Shown here: piece by piece, positions 34,269 through 43,436 of the stretch
Numbering within the stretch: position 1 is the stretch's first letter
Layout of the letters: each line of letters starts with the position of its first letter
Assembly (NCBI RefSeq): GCF_037646455.1
Contig: NZ_JBBIXN010000005.1
Location: forward strand, 1-64,000
Origin: Draconibacterium mangrovi_A
GTDB lineage: Bacteria; Bacteroidota; Bacteroidia; Bacteroidales; Prolixibacteraceae
Reading direction: 5' to 3'
Length of the DNA stretch: 64,000 nucleotides
Program-made: the position numbers and the translations under genes
Notes under the pieces: model-generated
Told to the model about the DNA's origin: nothing
What the model saw: only the letters and a program-made list of their open reading frames with translations
The model's database searches: none

Positions 34269-36188
34269 ATGACTACGAAGAAATTAAATATACAAGAGTT
34301 CCTTGATCAGGATCAAAAGAAAGACTTATTGCGTTTGTTGACTGCCGGTTCAGTTGATGATGGTAAATCAACACTGATCGGACGTTTGATGTTCGACAGT
34401 AAAATGTTATACGAAGACCAGTTGGCTGCACTTGAACGCGACAGTAAACGTGTTGGACACGCCGGTGAAGATATCGATTATGCGCTGTTACTCGACGGAT
34501 TGAAAGCTGAACGTGAACAGGGAATTACAATCGATGTGGCCTACCGTTACTTTTCAACTGCTAAACGTAAATTTATTATCGCCGATACTCCGGGACATGA
34601 GCAGTACACGCGTAATATGATCACCGGTGGATCGACTGCCAACCTGGCAATTATTTTGATCGATGCCCGCCATGGTGTGATCACCCAAACCAAACGCCAC
34701 ACTTACCTGGCTAATTTGCTTGGAATAAAACACGTTGTGGTTGCCATCAACAAAATGGATCTGGAGGATTACAACCAGGAACGTTTCGAGGAAATCCGCG
34801 ACACATACGAATCGTTTGTTACTAAACTGGATGTTCCTGATGTGAACTTCATCCCCCTCTCGGCTTTAAAAGGCGATAACGTGGTGGAAACTTCCGAAAA
34901 AATGTCGTGGTATCACGGACCAAGCTTGCTGGAATTCCTCGAAAATGTACATGTAAGCAGCGACCGAAATTTCGATGATCTGCGCTACCCGGTTCAGTAT
35001 GTATTACGCCCGGATATTAAATTCCGTGGTTTCTCCACTTCGGTGGCTTCAGGAATTATCAAAAAAGGTGACGAGGTGATGGTGCTGCCTTCGATGAAAA
35101 AATCGAAAGTACAATCGATCGTTACCTACGACAAGGAACTGGATTACGCATTCCCGCCACAATCGGTAACGGTTACTTTGGAAGACGAAATTGACATCTC
35201 ACGTGGCGACATGCTTGTTCACCCCGATAATTTGCCGCGAGTTGAACGTCAGTTTGAAGCAATGCTGGTATGGATGGATGAAACCGACATGAACCTGAGC
35301 ACGCAATTTTACATCAAACAGGCCAGCAACAATACCAAGGCTCGTATCGATGCCATCAAATACAAGGTAGATGTTAATACGCTGGAAAAATCGAACATTG
35401 AAAAATTCAAGCTGAACGAAATTGGCCGAGTGGTATTGACCACGACCAAACCTTTGTTTTTCGACCCGTATAAAAAGAACAAACAAACCGGCTCGTTTAT
35501 TCTCATCGATCCGGTGACCCATAATACGGTAGCAGTTGGAATGATCATTGATAAGCTGAGCAGCAAAGAACTGCCGTCGCGCATTACCGATGTCGACAAG
35601 GCTAAAATTGCTAAAGGCGAAGCGCTTATCAAGCCCGAAGAATACGAAAAAGAATACAATCAGAAAGGTGAAACCATCTGGATCACCGGGCTCCACGGAT
35701 CGGGAAAAAATGAACTGGCCTTCAGCCTCGAAAGAAAATTGTTCGAGAATGGAGCCAAAGCCGTGCTGATCGACGGAAGTTCACTGCGCCTGGGTTTGAA
35801 CCGTGAATTGGATTACTCGCCGGCCGATCGCGCCGAACACGTTCGCAGGGTGGCACACATCAGCAAAATGCTAAACGACCAGGGAATCATTACCATCTGT
35901 TCGTTTATTTCGAGAAATGAATCGCTGCGAAACCAGGTAGCTGAAATTATTGGTGAAGAGCGCTTCCATATGTTCTACATGGATGCAACACTGGATTATT
36001 GCAAAAACAATAAACCGGAACTATATGACAAAGCGGATAAAGGTGAAATCGAGAACCTGCCGGGAGTTGACCTGGAGTACCAAGCTCCAACAAACGCCAA
36101 AATGGCTTTCAAACCCGAAGATAACGAAAAGAACCTGGTTGAAATTCTGGATTACCTGGCTGTAAACAAAATTTTCCCGGTTCACTAA
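34269..36188 (+). CDS. cysN: Sulfate adenylyltransferase subunit 1 fused to an APS-kinase-like domain
   Basis: With the ATG at 34269 (MTTKKLNIQEF) this is 639 aa; an upstream frame to 34194 overlaps cysD and is not used. Residues about 20-430 are the CysN GTPase: GSVDDGKSTLIGRL, DTPGHEQYTRNMITGG, NKMDLEDY, then translation-factor-like barrels. Residues about 465-635 are a CysC-like domain. That domain is unusual: its P-loop reads GLHGSGKNEL, with Asn in place of the Ser/Thr that binds Mg, and DGSSLRLGLNREL where DGD is standard. It may be a weak or inactive APS kinase. In operon with cysD and the epimerase. Confidence 0.9.
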   Translation: MTTKKLNIQEFLDQDQKKDLLRLLTAGSVDDGKSTLIGRLMFDSKMLYEDQLAALERDSKRVGHAGEDIDYALLLDGLKAEREQGITIDVAYRYFSTAKRKFIIADTPGHEQYTRNMITGGSTANLAIILIDARHGVITQTKRHTYLANLLGIKHVVVAINKMDLEDYNQERFEEIRDTYESFVTKLDVPDVNFIPLSALKGDNVVETSEKMSWYHGPSLLEFLENVHVSSDRNFDDLRYPVQYVLRPDIKFRGFSTSVASGIIKKGDEVMVLPSMKKSKVQSIVTYDKELDYAFPPQSVTVTLEDEIDISRGDMLVHPDNLPRVERQFEAMLVWMDETDMNLSTQFYIKQASNNTKARIDAIKYKVDVNTLEKSNIEKFKLNEIGRVVLTTTKPLFFDPYKKNKQTGSFILIDPVTHNTVAVGMIIDKLSSKELPSRITDVDKAKIAKGEALIKPEEYEKEYNQKGETIWITGLHGSGKNELAFSLERKLFENGAKAVLIDGSSLRLGLNRELDYSPADRAEHVRRVAHISKMLNDQGIITICSFISRNESLRNQVAEIIGEERFHMFYMDATLDYCKNNKPELYDKADKGEIENLPGVDLEYQAPTNAKMAFKPEDNEKNLVEILDYLAVNKIFPVH

Positions 36189-36197
36189 GTAGATGCT

Positions 36198-37217
36198 ATG
36201 AAGATTTTGGTTACAGGAACTGCGGGATTTATCGGTTTTCATCTGGTGAATAAACTGGCAGAGGAAGATATCAAGATTGTTGGAATTGACAATATCAACG
36301 ATTACTATTCGCCTGAACTCAAGTTCGCACGCCTGGCTGAAGCAGGTATCTCTGAAGAATCAGCAAACTGGAATCAGAAAATTAGCAGTTCGAAATATCC
36401 CAACTACTCATTCGTCAGAATGAAACTGGAAGACCGGGAGCAAATCGATACCTTATTTAAGGAAGAGCAATTTGATGTAGTTTGTAACCTGGCCGCCCAG
36501 GCAGGTGTGCGTTACAGCATCGAAAACCCGCATGCTTATATCGATAGCAACATTGTTGGTTTTATCAACATTCTGGAAGCCTGCCGCCACAATAACATCC
36601 AACATCTGGTGTATGCCAGTTCGTCGAGTGTTTATGGCAACAGCAAGAAAATGCCACTTTCAGTCGACGACCGGGTTGATAATCCGGTAAGTTTGTATGC
36701 TGCCACCAAAAAAAGCAACGAGTTGATGGCTTACACCTACAGTCATTTGTATGGAATACCAACCACCGGACTGCGCTTTTTTACGGTTTACGGACCCTGG
36801 GGACGACCGGACATGGCGTACTTTTCATTCACAAAAAATATTCTGAATGAAACGCCGATCAAAGTCTTTAACCATGGCGATCTTTACCGCGATTTCACAT
36901 ACATTGATGATATTGTTGATGGAATCGTAAAAATCATAAGCTTGCCACAAGCTTCAGGCGACAAGTTGCAAGCTCCTTATCAAGTTTATAATATCGGGAA
37001 TTCCACTCCGGTGAAACTGATGGATTTTATTGAAACGATTGAAAAAGCACTGGGCAAGGAAGCCATTAAAGAATACCACGATATGCAACCCGGCGATGTA
37101 TACAAAACTTTTGCCGATTTAAGCGCACTGGAAAAAGATTTTGGTTACTCACCCGATACGCCACTTGAAAAAGGAATTGGAGAATTTGTGGAGTGGTATA
37201 AATACTACTACAAATAA
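36198..37217 (+). CDS. NAD-dependent sugar-nucleotide epimerase (UDP-glucuronate 4-epimerase-like)
   Basis: A 339-aa SDR-type enzyme, cytoplasmic. It has the NAD-binding GTAGFIGFHL (8-17), the SSSSVYGN strand, and the catalytic YAATK motif (Tyr/Lys, about 168). RFFTVYGPWGRPDMAYFSFT is the typical signature of UDP-glucuronate 4-epimerase (CapI/LspL) for capsule or surface glycan precursors. It starts 9 bp after the cysN stop, so it shares the sulfate operon. A link to sulfated or acidic surface polysaccharide is suggested but not shown. Confidence 0.85.
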   Translation: MKILVTGTAGFIGFHLVNKLAEEDIKIVGIDNINDYYSPELKFARLAEAGISEESANWNQKISSSKYPNYSFVRMKLEDREQIDTLFKEEQFDVVCNLAAQAGVRYSIENPHAYIDSNIVGFINILEACRHNNIQHLVYASSSSVYGNSKKMPLSVDDRVDNPVSLYAATKKSNELMAYTYSHLYGIPTTGLRFFTVYGPWGRPDMAYFSFTKNILNETPIKVFNHGDLYRDFTYIDDIVDGIVKIISLPQASGDKLQAPYQVYNIGNSTPVKLMDFIETIEKALGKEAIKEYHDMQPGDVYKTFADLSALEKDFGYSPDTPLEKGIGEFVEWYKYYYK

Positions 37218-37256
37218 AAAATCGGGGTACGAACTTTAAATCGTACCCCGATTTTT
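37216..37256 (+). terminator. Strong bidirectional terminator
   Basis: A perfect 16-bp stem (core ATCGGGGTACGA / TCGTACCCCGAT) with an 8-nt loop, flanked by A and T runs on each side. It overlaps the stop of the epimerase gene and also lies at the end of the minus-strand RNase P RNA, so it can end both transcripts. Confidence 0.9.
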
Positions 37257-37260
37257 AAAA

Positions 37261-37673
37261 AGGCAAACCTGTAAGCCGGGTTCTGTATCCTCCGTCAGCT
37301 GACGGAGAACCTTTATCATTTATCTTGCCCAGGTATCACTACCTGAGTCCTGCAGCCTACCCCTCCAAAGTCTCTTGTGCGTTGAGAACAAAACGGGCCG
37401 TTTTGCTGTACCGCAACAGCGGCAAACACTTTGGATATACATGGCTTTGCAACCCGTGAGACGTACGGCTGGCGATGTTGCCACCACCACCGGTGCGCTT
37501 TTACCGCACCTTTTCACCCGTTCCCCGAAATGGACACGCCAAAACAAGGTGGTTATTTTCTGTTACGTTGCTATCCCCTTTCAAAGATCTTCCCGCTAAG
37601 AAGCACGGTGCCCTGTGTTGCCCGGACTTTCCTTACTGACTGAAAACGTCAGCACGATAAAGCGGTTTGCCGG
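37261..37673 (-). ncRNA. rnpB: RNase P RNA (class A)
   Basis: About 410 nt, catalytic RNA that removes tRNA 5' leaders. The minus strand reads AGGAAAGTCCGGGCAACAC near its 5' part and ends with ACCCGGCTTACAGGTTTGCC, both landmark segments. P1 is GGCAAACC (37664-37671) paired with GGTTTGCC (37262-37269). Conserved core bases such as CACCGGTGGTGG-like P-loop regions are present. The ends are set by P1 and may be off by a few bases. Confidence 0.93.
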
Positions 37674-37675
37674 TG

Positions 37676-37683
37676 CAAAATTA
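37676..37683 (-). promoter_or_regulatory. -7 promoter box for RNase P RNA
   Basis: TAATTTTG on the minus strand, ending 4 bp before the P1 helix, fits TAnnTTTG. The expected -33 TTTG is only partly matched (CTTTC). Position relative to the mature 5' end fits transcription starting at P1. Confidence 0.6.
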
Positions 37684-37715
37684 GGCAATTAGTTGAAAGT
37701 TTTATGCTTATTTGT

Positions 37716-38303
37716 TTACAGTTTAAAAAATTGTTCCCAAACCAACAGGTTGTAATCTCCGAATTGCTTTGAAGCTTTTTTAAGAACAACACTTAAATGC
37801 CCTTCGTATTCACTGAAAGAAGTGGATAATTCATAAGAAATATCCGCGATATAATCGCCTGTACCGGTATTCTCAAAGGGAAGCACATCGACTACTGAAT
37901 TTTGTATCGCTCCCCATGATTCATCTGCCGGATTAAATAGAAAATGCCTGGCCGTATCTTCCTGAAGATTCAGAAATGAAAAGAAATGCTGTACATCTAA
38001 CTCCGAAAGAAAGTACTCCGATATCATCTTTCTTGCTTCCTCCCTGAATTCAGCATTAATTGCCGCGTCGGAATAAATATTGATATAGTCGATCAACTCG
38101 TTAAACTTTTGTGCGGCTCTTTGCTTCATGGCATCCAGCTCTTCTTCGTCAAGTTCGGCAACGGTAAAATTGGTCTCCAACTCACCAAAGAGCGTTTGTT
38201 GCTGTTCGTAAACCGATGGTTGATGCACCTCATTTGAACAGTCTTCCGAAGTGAATAAAATCAGAAGGAATAAAAAGGATAATATTTTAAAAACATACTT
38301 CAT
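37716..38303 (-). CDS. Exported protein of unknown function
   Basis: A 195-aa protein with a signal peptide (FKILSFLFLLILFTSEDC); the Cys near 22 could be a lipobox, though SEDC is atypical. The mature part is acidic, helical at first (ELDEEELDAMKQRAAQKFNEL), then beta-rich. Its ATG overlaps the stop of the membrane-protein gene at 38300-39226 (ATGA), so the two are coupled. No family is recognised; the pair likely acts together at the envelope. Confidence 0.65.
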   Translation of the reverse strand: MKYVFKILSFLFLLILFTSEDCSNEVHQPSVYEQQQTLFGELETNFTVAELDEEELDAMKQRAAQKFNELIDYINIYSDAAINAEFREEARKMISEYFLSELDVQHFFSFLNLQEDTARHFLFNPADESWGAIQNSVVDVLPFENTGTGDYIADISYELSTSFSEYEGHLSVVLKKASKQFGDYNLLVWEQFFKL

Positions 38304-39226
38304 TCCGAATTGCCATTTTGCCTGAAACGTAAGTGTGTAATCTGCTCATCGTCGTACTTTGTATTCAATATTTCTATGTCTTTTAGCCCGCTGGACGGCA
38401 AACTAAGTTTCTGAATAAATTCCCACTTGTTATACATCTCCATGCCAACAGTACCTTCGTATACCTGATAGATTTTTGCTTCATCCGAAAACATTCGACT
38501 CAACTCCTGTCTTCTGTTCATCCAGTCCTGGATTTTGTTATTGGAGAAATAGTGGAGCAATAGCGCATAATCATCCACGCGAAGCTTAATGTTTTCGTTG
38601 CGGTTAAAGCTGCTAAGAGTTCTCGAAATAGTATCTCTTTTATAATAAGGAGACTCAACTACGAAACTTACTTTTCTTTTATTCGTCTTCAGTGTAAAAC
38701 AACCATTGGTGTCTCCCAGGTAATTTCGCGGCGACTGTTTTTTCTCCAGTAGCGTTACTTCAATTATCGTATTTTGAACGGGCTGTCGAGTAATACTATC
38801 ATAAAAGCAAAATCTGTATTCCTGTGAGTAAAAAAATACATACAGTGAATAAATGATGGTTAAGCCAACTACCGTTATCAAGGGAATGGTATAAAATTGT
38901 TTCTTCGATTTATTGCTTTTCTGAGTACGTTCTATATTAGAATGAACATGTTTAAAATTGTCCCAATTCTGAAAACCGGTATACTCCGATAGAAAATTTA
39001 GAATATCAATTCGAGGTAATTTCGAACTTTCCGATTTCATATGGTTATAGAACCACTTTTCACTTAAATAATGATTGAGTTTGAATTTCAGGTCGCTTTG
39101 AAAATCGATAATATTTTGTCCTTTCCAATCCGAAACAGACTCAGGAATTCCTGGGTAAGTTTCCTGCATTTTTGCAACAATCTCACGTTTTAAAAGCGCA
39201 AAATATTTTTCTTCAGAATTGGTCAC
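38300..39226 (-). CDS. Single-pass membrane protein, unknown function
   Basis: A 308-aa protein. The N-terminal cytoplasmic part (about 1-100) resembles small helical domains seen in Bacteroidota membrane proteins (KLNHYLSEKWFYNHMK, LPRIDILNFLSEYTGFQNWDNF). One membrane segment is at about 113-132 (TIPLITVVGLTIIYSLYVFF). The periplasmic part has a carboxypeptidase-regulatory-like beta-sandwich (CFYDSITRQPVQNTII, SPRNYLGDTNGCFTLK) and a helical end. First gene of a coupled pair with 37716-38303. Function unknown, perhaps envelope sensing or structural. Confidence 0.65.
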   Translation of the reverse strand: MTNSEEKYFALLKREIVAKMQETYPGIPESVSDWKGQNIIDFQSDLKFKLNHYLSEKWFYNHMKSESSKLPRIDILNFLSEYTGFQNWDNFKHVHSNIERTQKSNKSKKQFYTIPLITVVGLTIIYSLYVFFYSQEYRFCFYDSITRQPVQNTIIEVTLLEKKQSPRNYLGDTNGCFTLKTNKRKVSFVVESPYYKRDTISRTLSSFNRNENIKLRVDDYALLLHYFSNNKIQDWMNRRQELSRMFSDEAKIYQVYEGTVGMEMYNKWEFIQKLSLPSSGLKDIEILNTKYDDEQITHLRFRQNGNSE

Positions 39227-39349
39227 GGGCTATGTTTTAGTCTGTCACGCCTAATGATTTCAAAGATTTTACAATTACTCTACAAGAGATTTACAAGTTT
39301 TTTTTCACCCTGACATTGTAACTTGAATCGTAATTCAAAAATAAAAATT

Positions 39350-40501
39350 ATGAAAAATCAAATTCAATTAATTAACGCAAATCATTGCCGGGCTGTTACA
39401 ATAACCGTCACTAAAATGATAAAAGAGGCATGCAAATCATTTTTCACGCCCGTTTTTGTTATGATAGTTCTACTCGGTCTTTCACCGGTTTTTAGTTCGT
39501 GCAAACAGGATGAAAAAGCGGTATTAGCAGCCTATAAATTGCGAATTGACGGCAAAGTCGACGAAGCAAAAAATCAGCTTGAACAGATTTTGAAAGAAGA
39601 TTCGACCAATGCGCTGGCTCATTACGAACTGGCCCGCACTCTGAATTATATCAACCTGTTTGGCAGCGAAGAAGCTACCAAAGCACTGATTTCGGCTAAA
39701 ACGCTCGAACCCGAAAATGTCATATATCAATATGCTTACGCCAAAAACTGCTTTTTTGAAACATTTAAAGCCATGCAAATGGGCGATGGTGATATTAAAG
39801 AGTTGCTGGGAAAAACCTGTGATGAATTTGACAATGTTCTGAATATGGCACCTGCTTATCCCGAAGCAATGATGTACCTGGTTGAAATTTACGGAATACT
39901 CCCGCCTGAAATGGGGGGCAACAAAGCAAAAGCAGAAGAATACACCAAACGACTCGAGAAAGCCGACAATTTTTATGGCGCCAAAGCCCGGCTGGTAATG
40001 ATGCCTCAAGGAACAGATATGGTTCAATACTGGAAAGATTATATTACACAAAACGGTGAAAATTGCGGGGCATTAAAAGAACTGGGAGTAGCAGCCTTGT
40101 TTAATGATGACATTGAAACGGCAAAAGTATATTTTGAAAAAGCCATGGAGCTCGATCCTGTCCAAAACATCCGACTACTTGATCTGTCACGTTATCATCA
40201 GATGAAAGTGATGCAAAACAGGGAACTTGTTGAACAGGAACTGCCCAAAGCCAAAGAATACATAGAACAATACTTGCAATCGACGCCTGCTCCCATCGCT
40301 CCGCTAAAAGCTTATGCCGTAGGTTCGGAAGCCAGAATTGCAAAGTTTTTGGGAAATAACGACGAAGCCGAGAAATTGATGGAAGAGGCAAAAGCCCTGG
40401 ATCCTCATTTTTCACAGGCTTTTGGAATCCCTTGGTTATCGATTTTTGAACCGCCTACCCAAGAAGATCACTTTTTTGCCTCCTTCTTTAGTCCGTTTTA
40501 A
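39350..40501 (+). CDS. TPR-repeat lipoprotein
   Basis: Starting at MKNQIQL the product is 383 aa. A TTG 9 codons earlier and an ATG at 39416 (MIKEACKSFF) are alternatives; the last gives the most typical lipoprotein signal (LLGLSPVFSSC). The mature part is a series of tetratricopeptide helices: YKLRIDGKVDEAKNQLEQIL, TNALAHYELARTLNYI, AAYPEAMMYLVEIYG-like (seen APAYPEAMMYLVEIYG), and GVAALFNDDIETAKVYFEKA. Likely an outer-membrane or periplasmic scaffold. Followed by a small exported-protein gene and a DUF2339 gene on the same strand. Confidence 0.8.
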   Translation: MKNQIQLINANHCRAVTITVTKMIKEACKSFFTPVFVMIVLLGLSPVFSSCKQDEKAVLAAYKLRIDGKVDEAKNQLEQILKEDSTNALAHYELARTLNYINLFGSEEATKALISAKTLEPENVIYQYAYAKNCFFETFKAMQMGDGDIKELLGKTCDEFDNVLNMAPAYPEAMMYLVEIYGILPPEMGGNKAKAEEYTKRLEKADNFYGAKARLVMMPQGTDMVQYWKDYITQNGENCGALKELGVAALFNDDIETAKVYFEKAMELDPVQNIRLLDLSRYHQMKVMQNRELVEQELPKAKEYIEQYLQSTPAPIAPLKAYAVGSEARIAKFLGNNDEAEKLMEEAKALDPHFSQAFGIPWLSIFEPPTQEDHFFASFFSPF

Positions 40502-40570
40502 AAGCGAATACTTTGTAACTTATGATAACTAAATAGTGTATAAAGAAATTAAAAACCAGAACTCAGCAAA

Positions 40571-41065
40571 ATGAAAAGTCTCGTAATCCTCTTATTGCTG
40601 ATAACTTCCGCATTACATGCTCAAAACAATATACCTGAAGAAATGGCAGGTACCTGGGAACTGAAAGTCCCAGGTGAAGGCGAAGTTCCAAGTCAAATAT
40701 TTCAATGGATCTTTTATTCAAACGATTCAGGAGAAAATATCGCTGAATTCCACTGGTTGTTTAAAAGAATTGAAGACTTAGATTATCTAACAGTATTTGC
40801 TGTGAAAGGAAATCTGGTCGTCGACCACAATGTTTTTACCTTATCAACTTTCACAACGGGCTCTCAACAAATTGGTGGTAAACTTGAATTTTATGAAGAA
40901 ATAAAATGGTTTACTGAAGGAGATCCAAAATTTGACAGATACCCGAAACACGAAAGTCATTTCTTTGAAATTGAAGCGAACAAGTTAAAAGTTCAGGACG
41001 ATTTTAACGGTGACGGCGATTTCGATGATCAAGAAGAAACAACCATCTATACTAAAGTTAATTAG
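40571..41065 (+). CDS. Small exported protein, unknown function
   Basis: A 164-aa protein with a clear signal peptide (LVILLLLITSALHAQ). The mature part is beta-rich with a lipocalin-like feel (EEMAGTWELKVPGEG at the start, repeated beta strands, and an ENDING NGDGDFDDQEETTIYTK). The DFNGDGDFDD stretch looks like a calcium-binding loop. The DUF2339 gene begins 11 bp later, so they may share a transcript. Family not identified. Confidence 0.7.
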   Translation: MKSLVILLLLITSALHAQNNIPEEMAGTWELKVPGEGEVPSQIFQWIFYSNDSGENIAEFHWLFKRIEDLDYLTVFAVKGNLVVDHNVFTLSTFTTGSQQIGGKLEFYEEIKWFTEGDPKFDRYPKHESHFFEIEANKLKVQDDFNGDGDFDDQEETTIYTKVN

Positions 41066-41076
41066 AAATTACAGCT

Positions 41077-43425
41077 ATGAGCGTCAACAAATCCGAAAAA
41101 CAAGAACTCCTCGAAAAATTAAATGAACTGCTAAAAAAACAGTCGCTGTTTCAACAGGAAATAAAAGAACTGGAACGACAGATTACTCATTTAGCGGCTG
41201 AAGTAACAAAACCGGAAACAACTCAAGTAGTGGAACCTGAGCAAGGAGTATCATCAACAGTTCAAAAAGAGAAATATGTTGTACGGGAAAGACCTGCACC
41301 AAAACCGTATGTTCGAAAGGAAATTAAAAAACAACCGGGATTTTGGGAACAAACCGGCATTTCTTCAGAAATCGAGCAGTTCATAGGTACCAATCTTATC
41401 AATAAAATCGGAATGATCGTAGTGATCATAGGCGTTGGGATAGGTGCGAAGTATGCCATCGACAACAACCTGATCTCGCCCGTTATGAGAATAGTGTTGG
41501 GCTACCTTGTTGGTGTCATACTCGGATTTTTTGCGTATCGCCTTAAAAGAAATTACTACAACTTTAGTGCGGTGCTTGCAAGTGGCGCCATGGCCATTTT
41601 CTATTTCATTTCATACGCGGCTTATACTTACTACCAATTATATTCGTACCCGATGGCATTTATATTAATGGTAATATTTACCGCACTAACAGTGGCATTG
41701 GCACTCTACTACGACCGACAGGTAATTGCCCATTTTGGATTGGCCGGCTCATACATTGTTCCGTTTATTTTATACGCTCCCGAATCAAGCGCACTGGTTC
41801 TTTTCAGTTACATGGCCATCATTAACCTGGGAATTTTATTTATCTCGACAAAAAAACGATGGGTGCCACTGTATTACCTTGCATTTGTGGCCACATGGGT
41901 TATTTTTACCTGGTGGTTTGCTTCCACAGATTACAACAACCAGTTGGAGGTTTCACTCCCCTTTGCAAGTTTCTTCTTTATCCTGTTTTACCTCGTCCTT
42001 TTGTCTTACCGACTCATTCTTAAAGAAGATTCCCGTATTGATGACATCTTTCTCCTGCTACTAAACGCTGCTGTCTTCTATATTATTGGCTTGCAGGCCA
42101 TCACCGACTATACGGACAGCGACAAACTTCAAGGCATTTTCACCTTAGGAAATGCTATAGCCCATGGTGCTGCTTTTTATTTTATTTTCCGATCGGAAAC
42201 AGAGAACAAAATTCTGCAATATTGGACGGGCAGTTTAGCCATAACATTTTTCACCGCTGCCATTGGTTTGCAGTTTAACACCTGTGTGGCTGCAGGATTA
42301 TGGTCATTGGAAGGTGCTCTACTTTTTTGGATTGGGCGAAAACGACAAATCAGGTTGTTTGACTACCTGGCATTCGCCATACTCTGTATCAGCTTTTTCG
42401 CAGCAATTTCCAACTGGCTGTCCCTGTCGTATTCATTTAACAGTTCATCCATCGGTCACATCTATCAACCTATTTTGAATGGATCATTTATTTCATCTCT
42501 TATTGTAGTAGTGGCATTCGGATTTGTATCATTTTTTAACCGAAAAGTTGCTTTCTCCAGACTGAAAGAAAAAAACTGGATCGAAATCTTCGACATCTTT
42601 TTTAATGTCATTTTCGCATTTACGCTGTTTTTCACATTTTATTCTCAGATCGATTTATTCTGGAATAACATCGAGCTTCATGCATCATATCAACCGGATA
42701 GTTCCGGTGCCTGGCTTAAGGTTTATGAGCAACTTAACAGCGATATTTTTGGTTTTAAAGGGATTTGGCTGGTCAACTACAGTTTACTTTTCATCTCGTT
42801 ATTACTGTATGGTAATTTTCGCTGGATAAAAAACAGCTTATTAAATGGTTTTCTTTTAGCAGCTGTTTGTGTGTTCATCCTCATCTTTTTACTCAGTGCT
42901 TTGCCTACACTCAGCGAACTTCGTAAAAGTTATTTAGCTGAAAACCTGCCTGCTAATTATTCTGTCAACATCTTCTACCTTCTTATTCGTTATGTGGCTT
43001 ACCTGTTTTATGGCTTGCTGTTGTATTCAGTTTATCGTTTTTCGTTGCCATTTCTTGCCAATAAAAATTTCAGCAGAATTCTCGAAATAACAATAAGCAT
43101 TTCCATCATCTGGATCTTTAGCAGCGAATTGATACACTGGCTTAACCTGACCGGATCGAGTGAAGTTTATAAGCATGGATTGAGTATTTTATGGGGAGTC
43201 CTGTCGTTCATACTTATCGGTTTTGGGATCTGGAAAAAGAAAAAGCACCTGCGTATTACAGCCATCATACTGTTTGGGGGAACCATATTAAAACTGTTTC
43301 TCTACGACCTTACAAATTTGGCAACAGTACCCAAAACCATTGTATTCATTTCCATTGGCGCTATATTGCTGGTGGTTTCATTTATGTATAACAAATACAA
43401 GAACCTGATTTTTGGGAATGATTAA
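41077..43425 (+). CDS. DUF2339 polytopic membrane protein
   Basis: A 782-aa inner-membrane protein. An N-terminal coiled coil (about 5-45) and a Pro/Lys linker precede about 18-20 membrane segments starting at NLINKIGMIVVIIGVGIGAK, the DUF2339 signature, followed by RIVLGYLVGVILGFFAYRLKR. The C-terminal segment IVFISIGAILLVVSFMYNK matches the family. Its function is unknown; some relatives are listed as transporters or polymer-synthesis helpers. Plus-strand neighbour on both sides at 11 bp. Confidence 0.85.
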   Translation: MSVNKSEKQELLEKLNELLKKQSLFQQEIKELERQITHLAAEVTKPETTQVVEPEQGVSSTVQKEKYVVRERPAPKPYVRKEIKKQPGFWEQTGISSEIEQFIGTNLINKIGMIVVIIGVGIGAKYAIDNNLISPVMRIVLGYLVGVILGFFAYRLKRNYYNFSAVLASGAMAIFYFISYAAYTYYQLYSYPMAFILMVIFTALTVALALYYDRQVIAHFGLAGSYIVPFILYAPESSALVLFSYMAIINLGILFISTKKRWVPLYYLAFVATWVIFTWWFASTDYNNQLEVSLPFASFFFILFYLVLLSYRLILKEDSRIDDIFLLLLNAAVFYIIGLQAITDYTDSDKLQGIFTLGNAIAHGAAFYFIFRSETENKILQYWTGSLAITFFTAAIGLQFNTCVAAGLWSLEGALLFWIGRKRQIRLFDYLAFAILCISFFAAISNWLSLSYSFNSSSIGHIYQPILNGSFISSLIVVVAFGFVSFFNRKVAFSRLKEKNWIEIFDIFFNVIFAFTLFFTFYSQIDLFWNNIELHASYQPDSSGAWLKVYEQLNSDIFGFKGIWLVNYSLLFISLLLYGNFRWIKNSLLNGFLLAAVCVFILIFLLSALPTLSELRKSYLAENLPANYSVNIFYLLIRYVAYLFYGLLLYSVYRFSLPFLANKNFSRILEITISISIIWIFSSELIHWLNLTGSSEVYKHGLSILWGVLSFILIGFGIWKKKKHLRITAIILFGGTILKLFLYDLTNLATVPKTIVFISIGAILLVVSFMYNKYKNLIFGND

Positions 43426-43436
43426 AACTAATCATA

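Noticed and set aside
37375..37643. Reading frames within the RNase P RNA region
   Set aside because: The frames lie inside the structured RNA gene and have no protein-like features.
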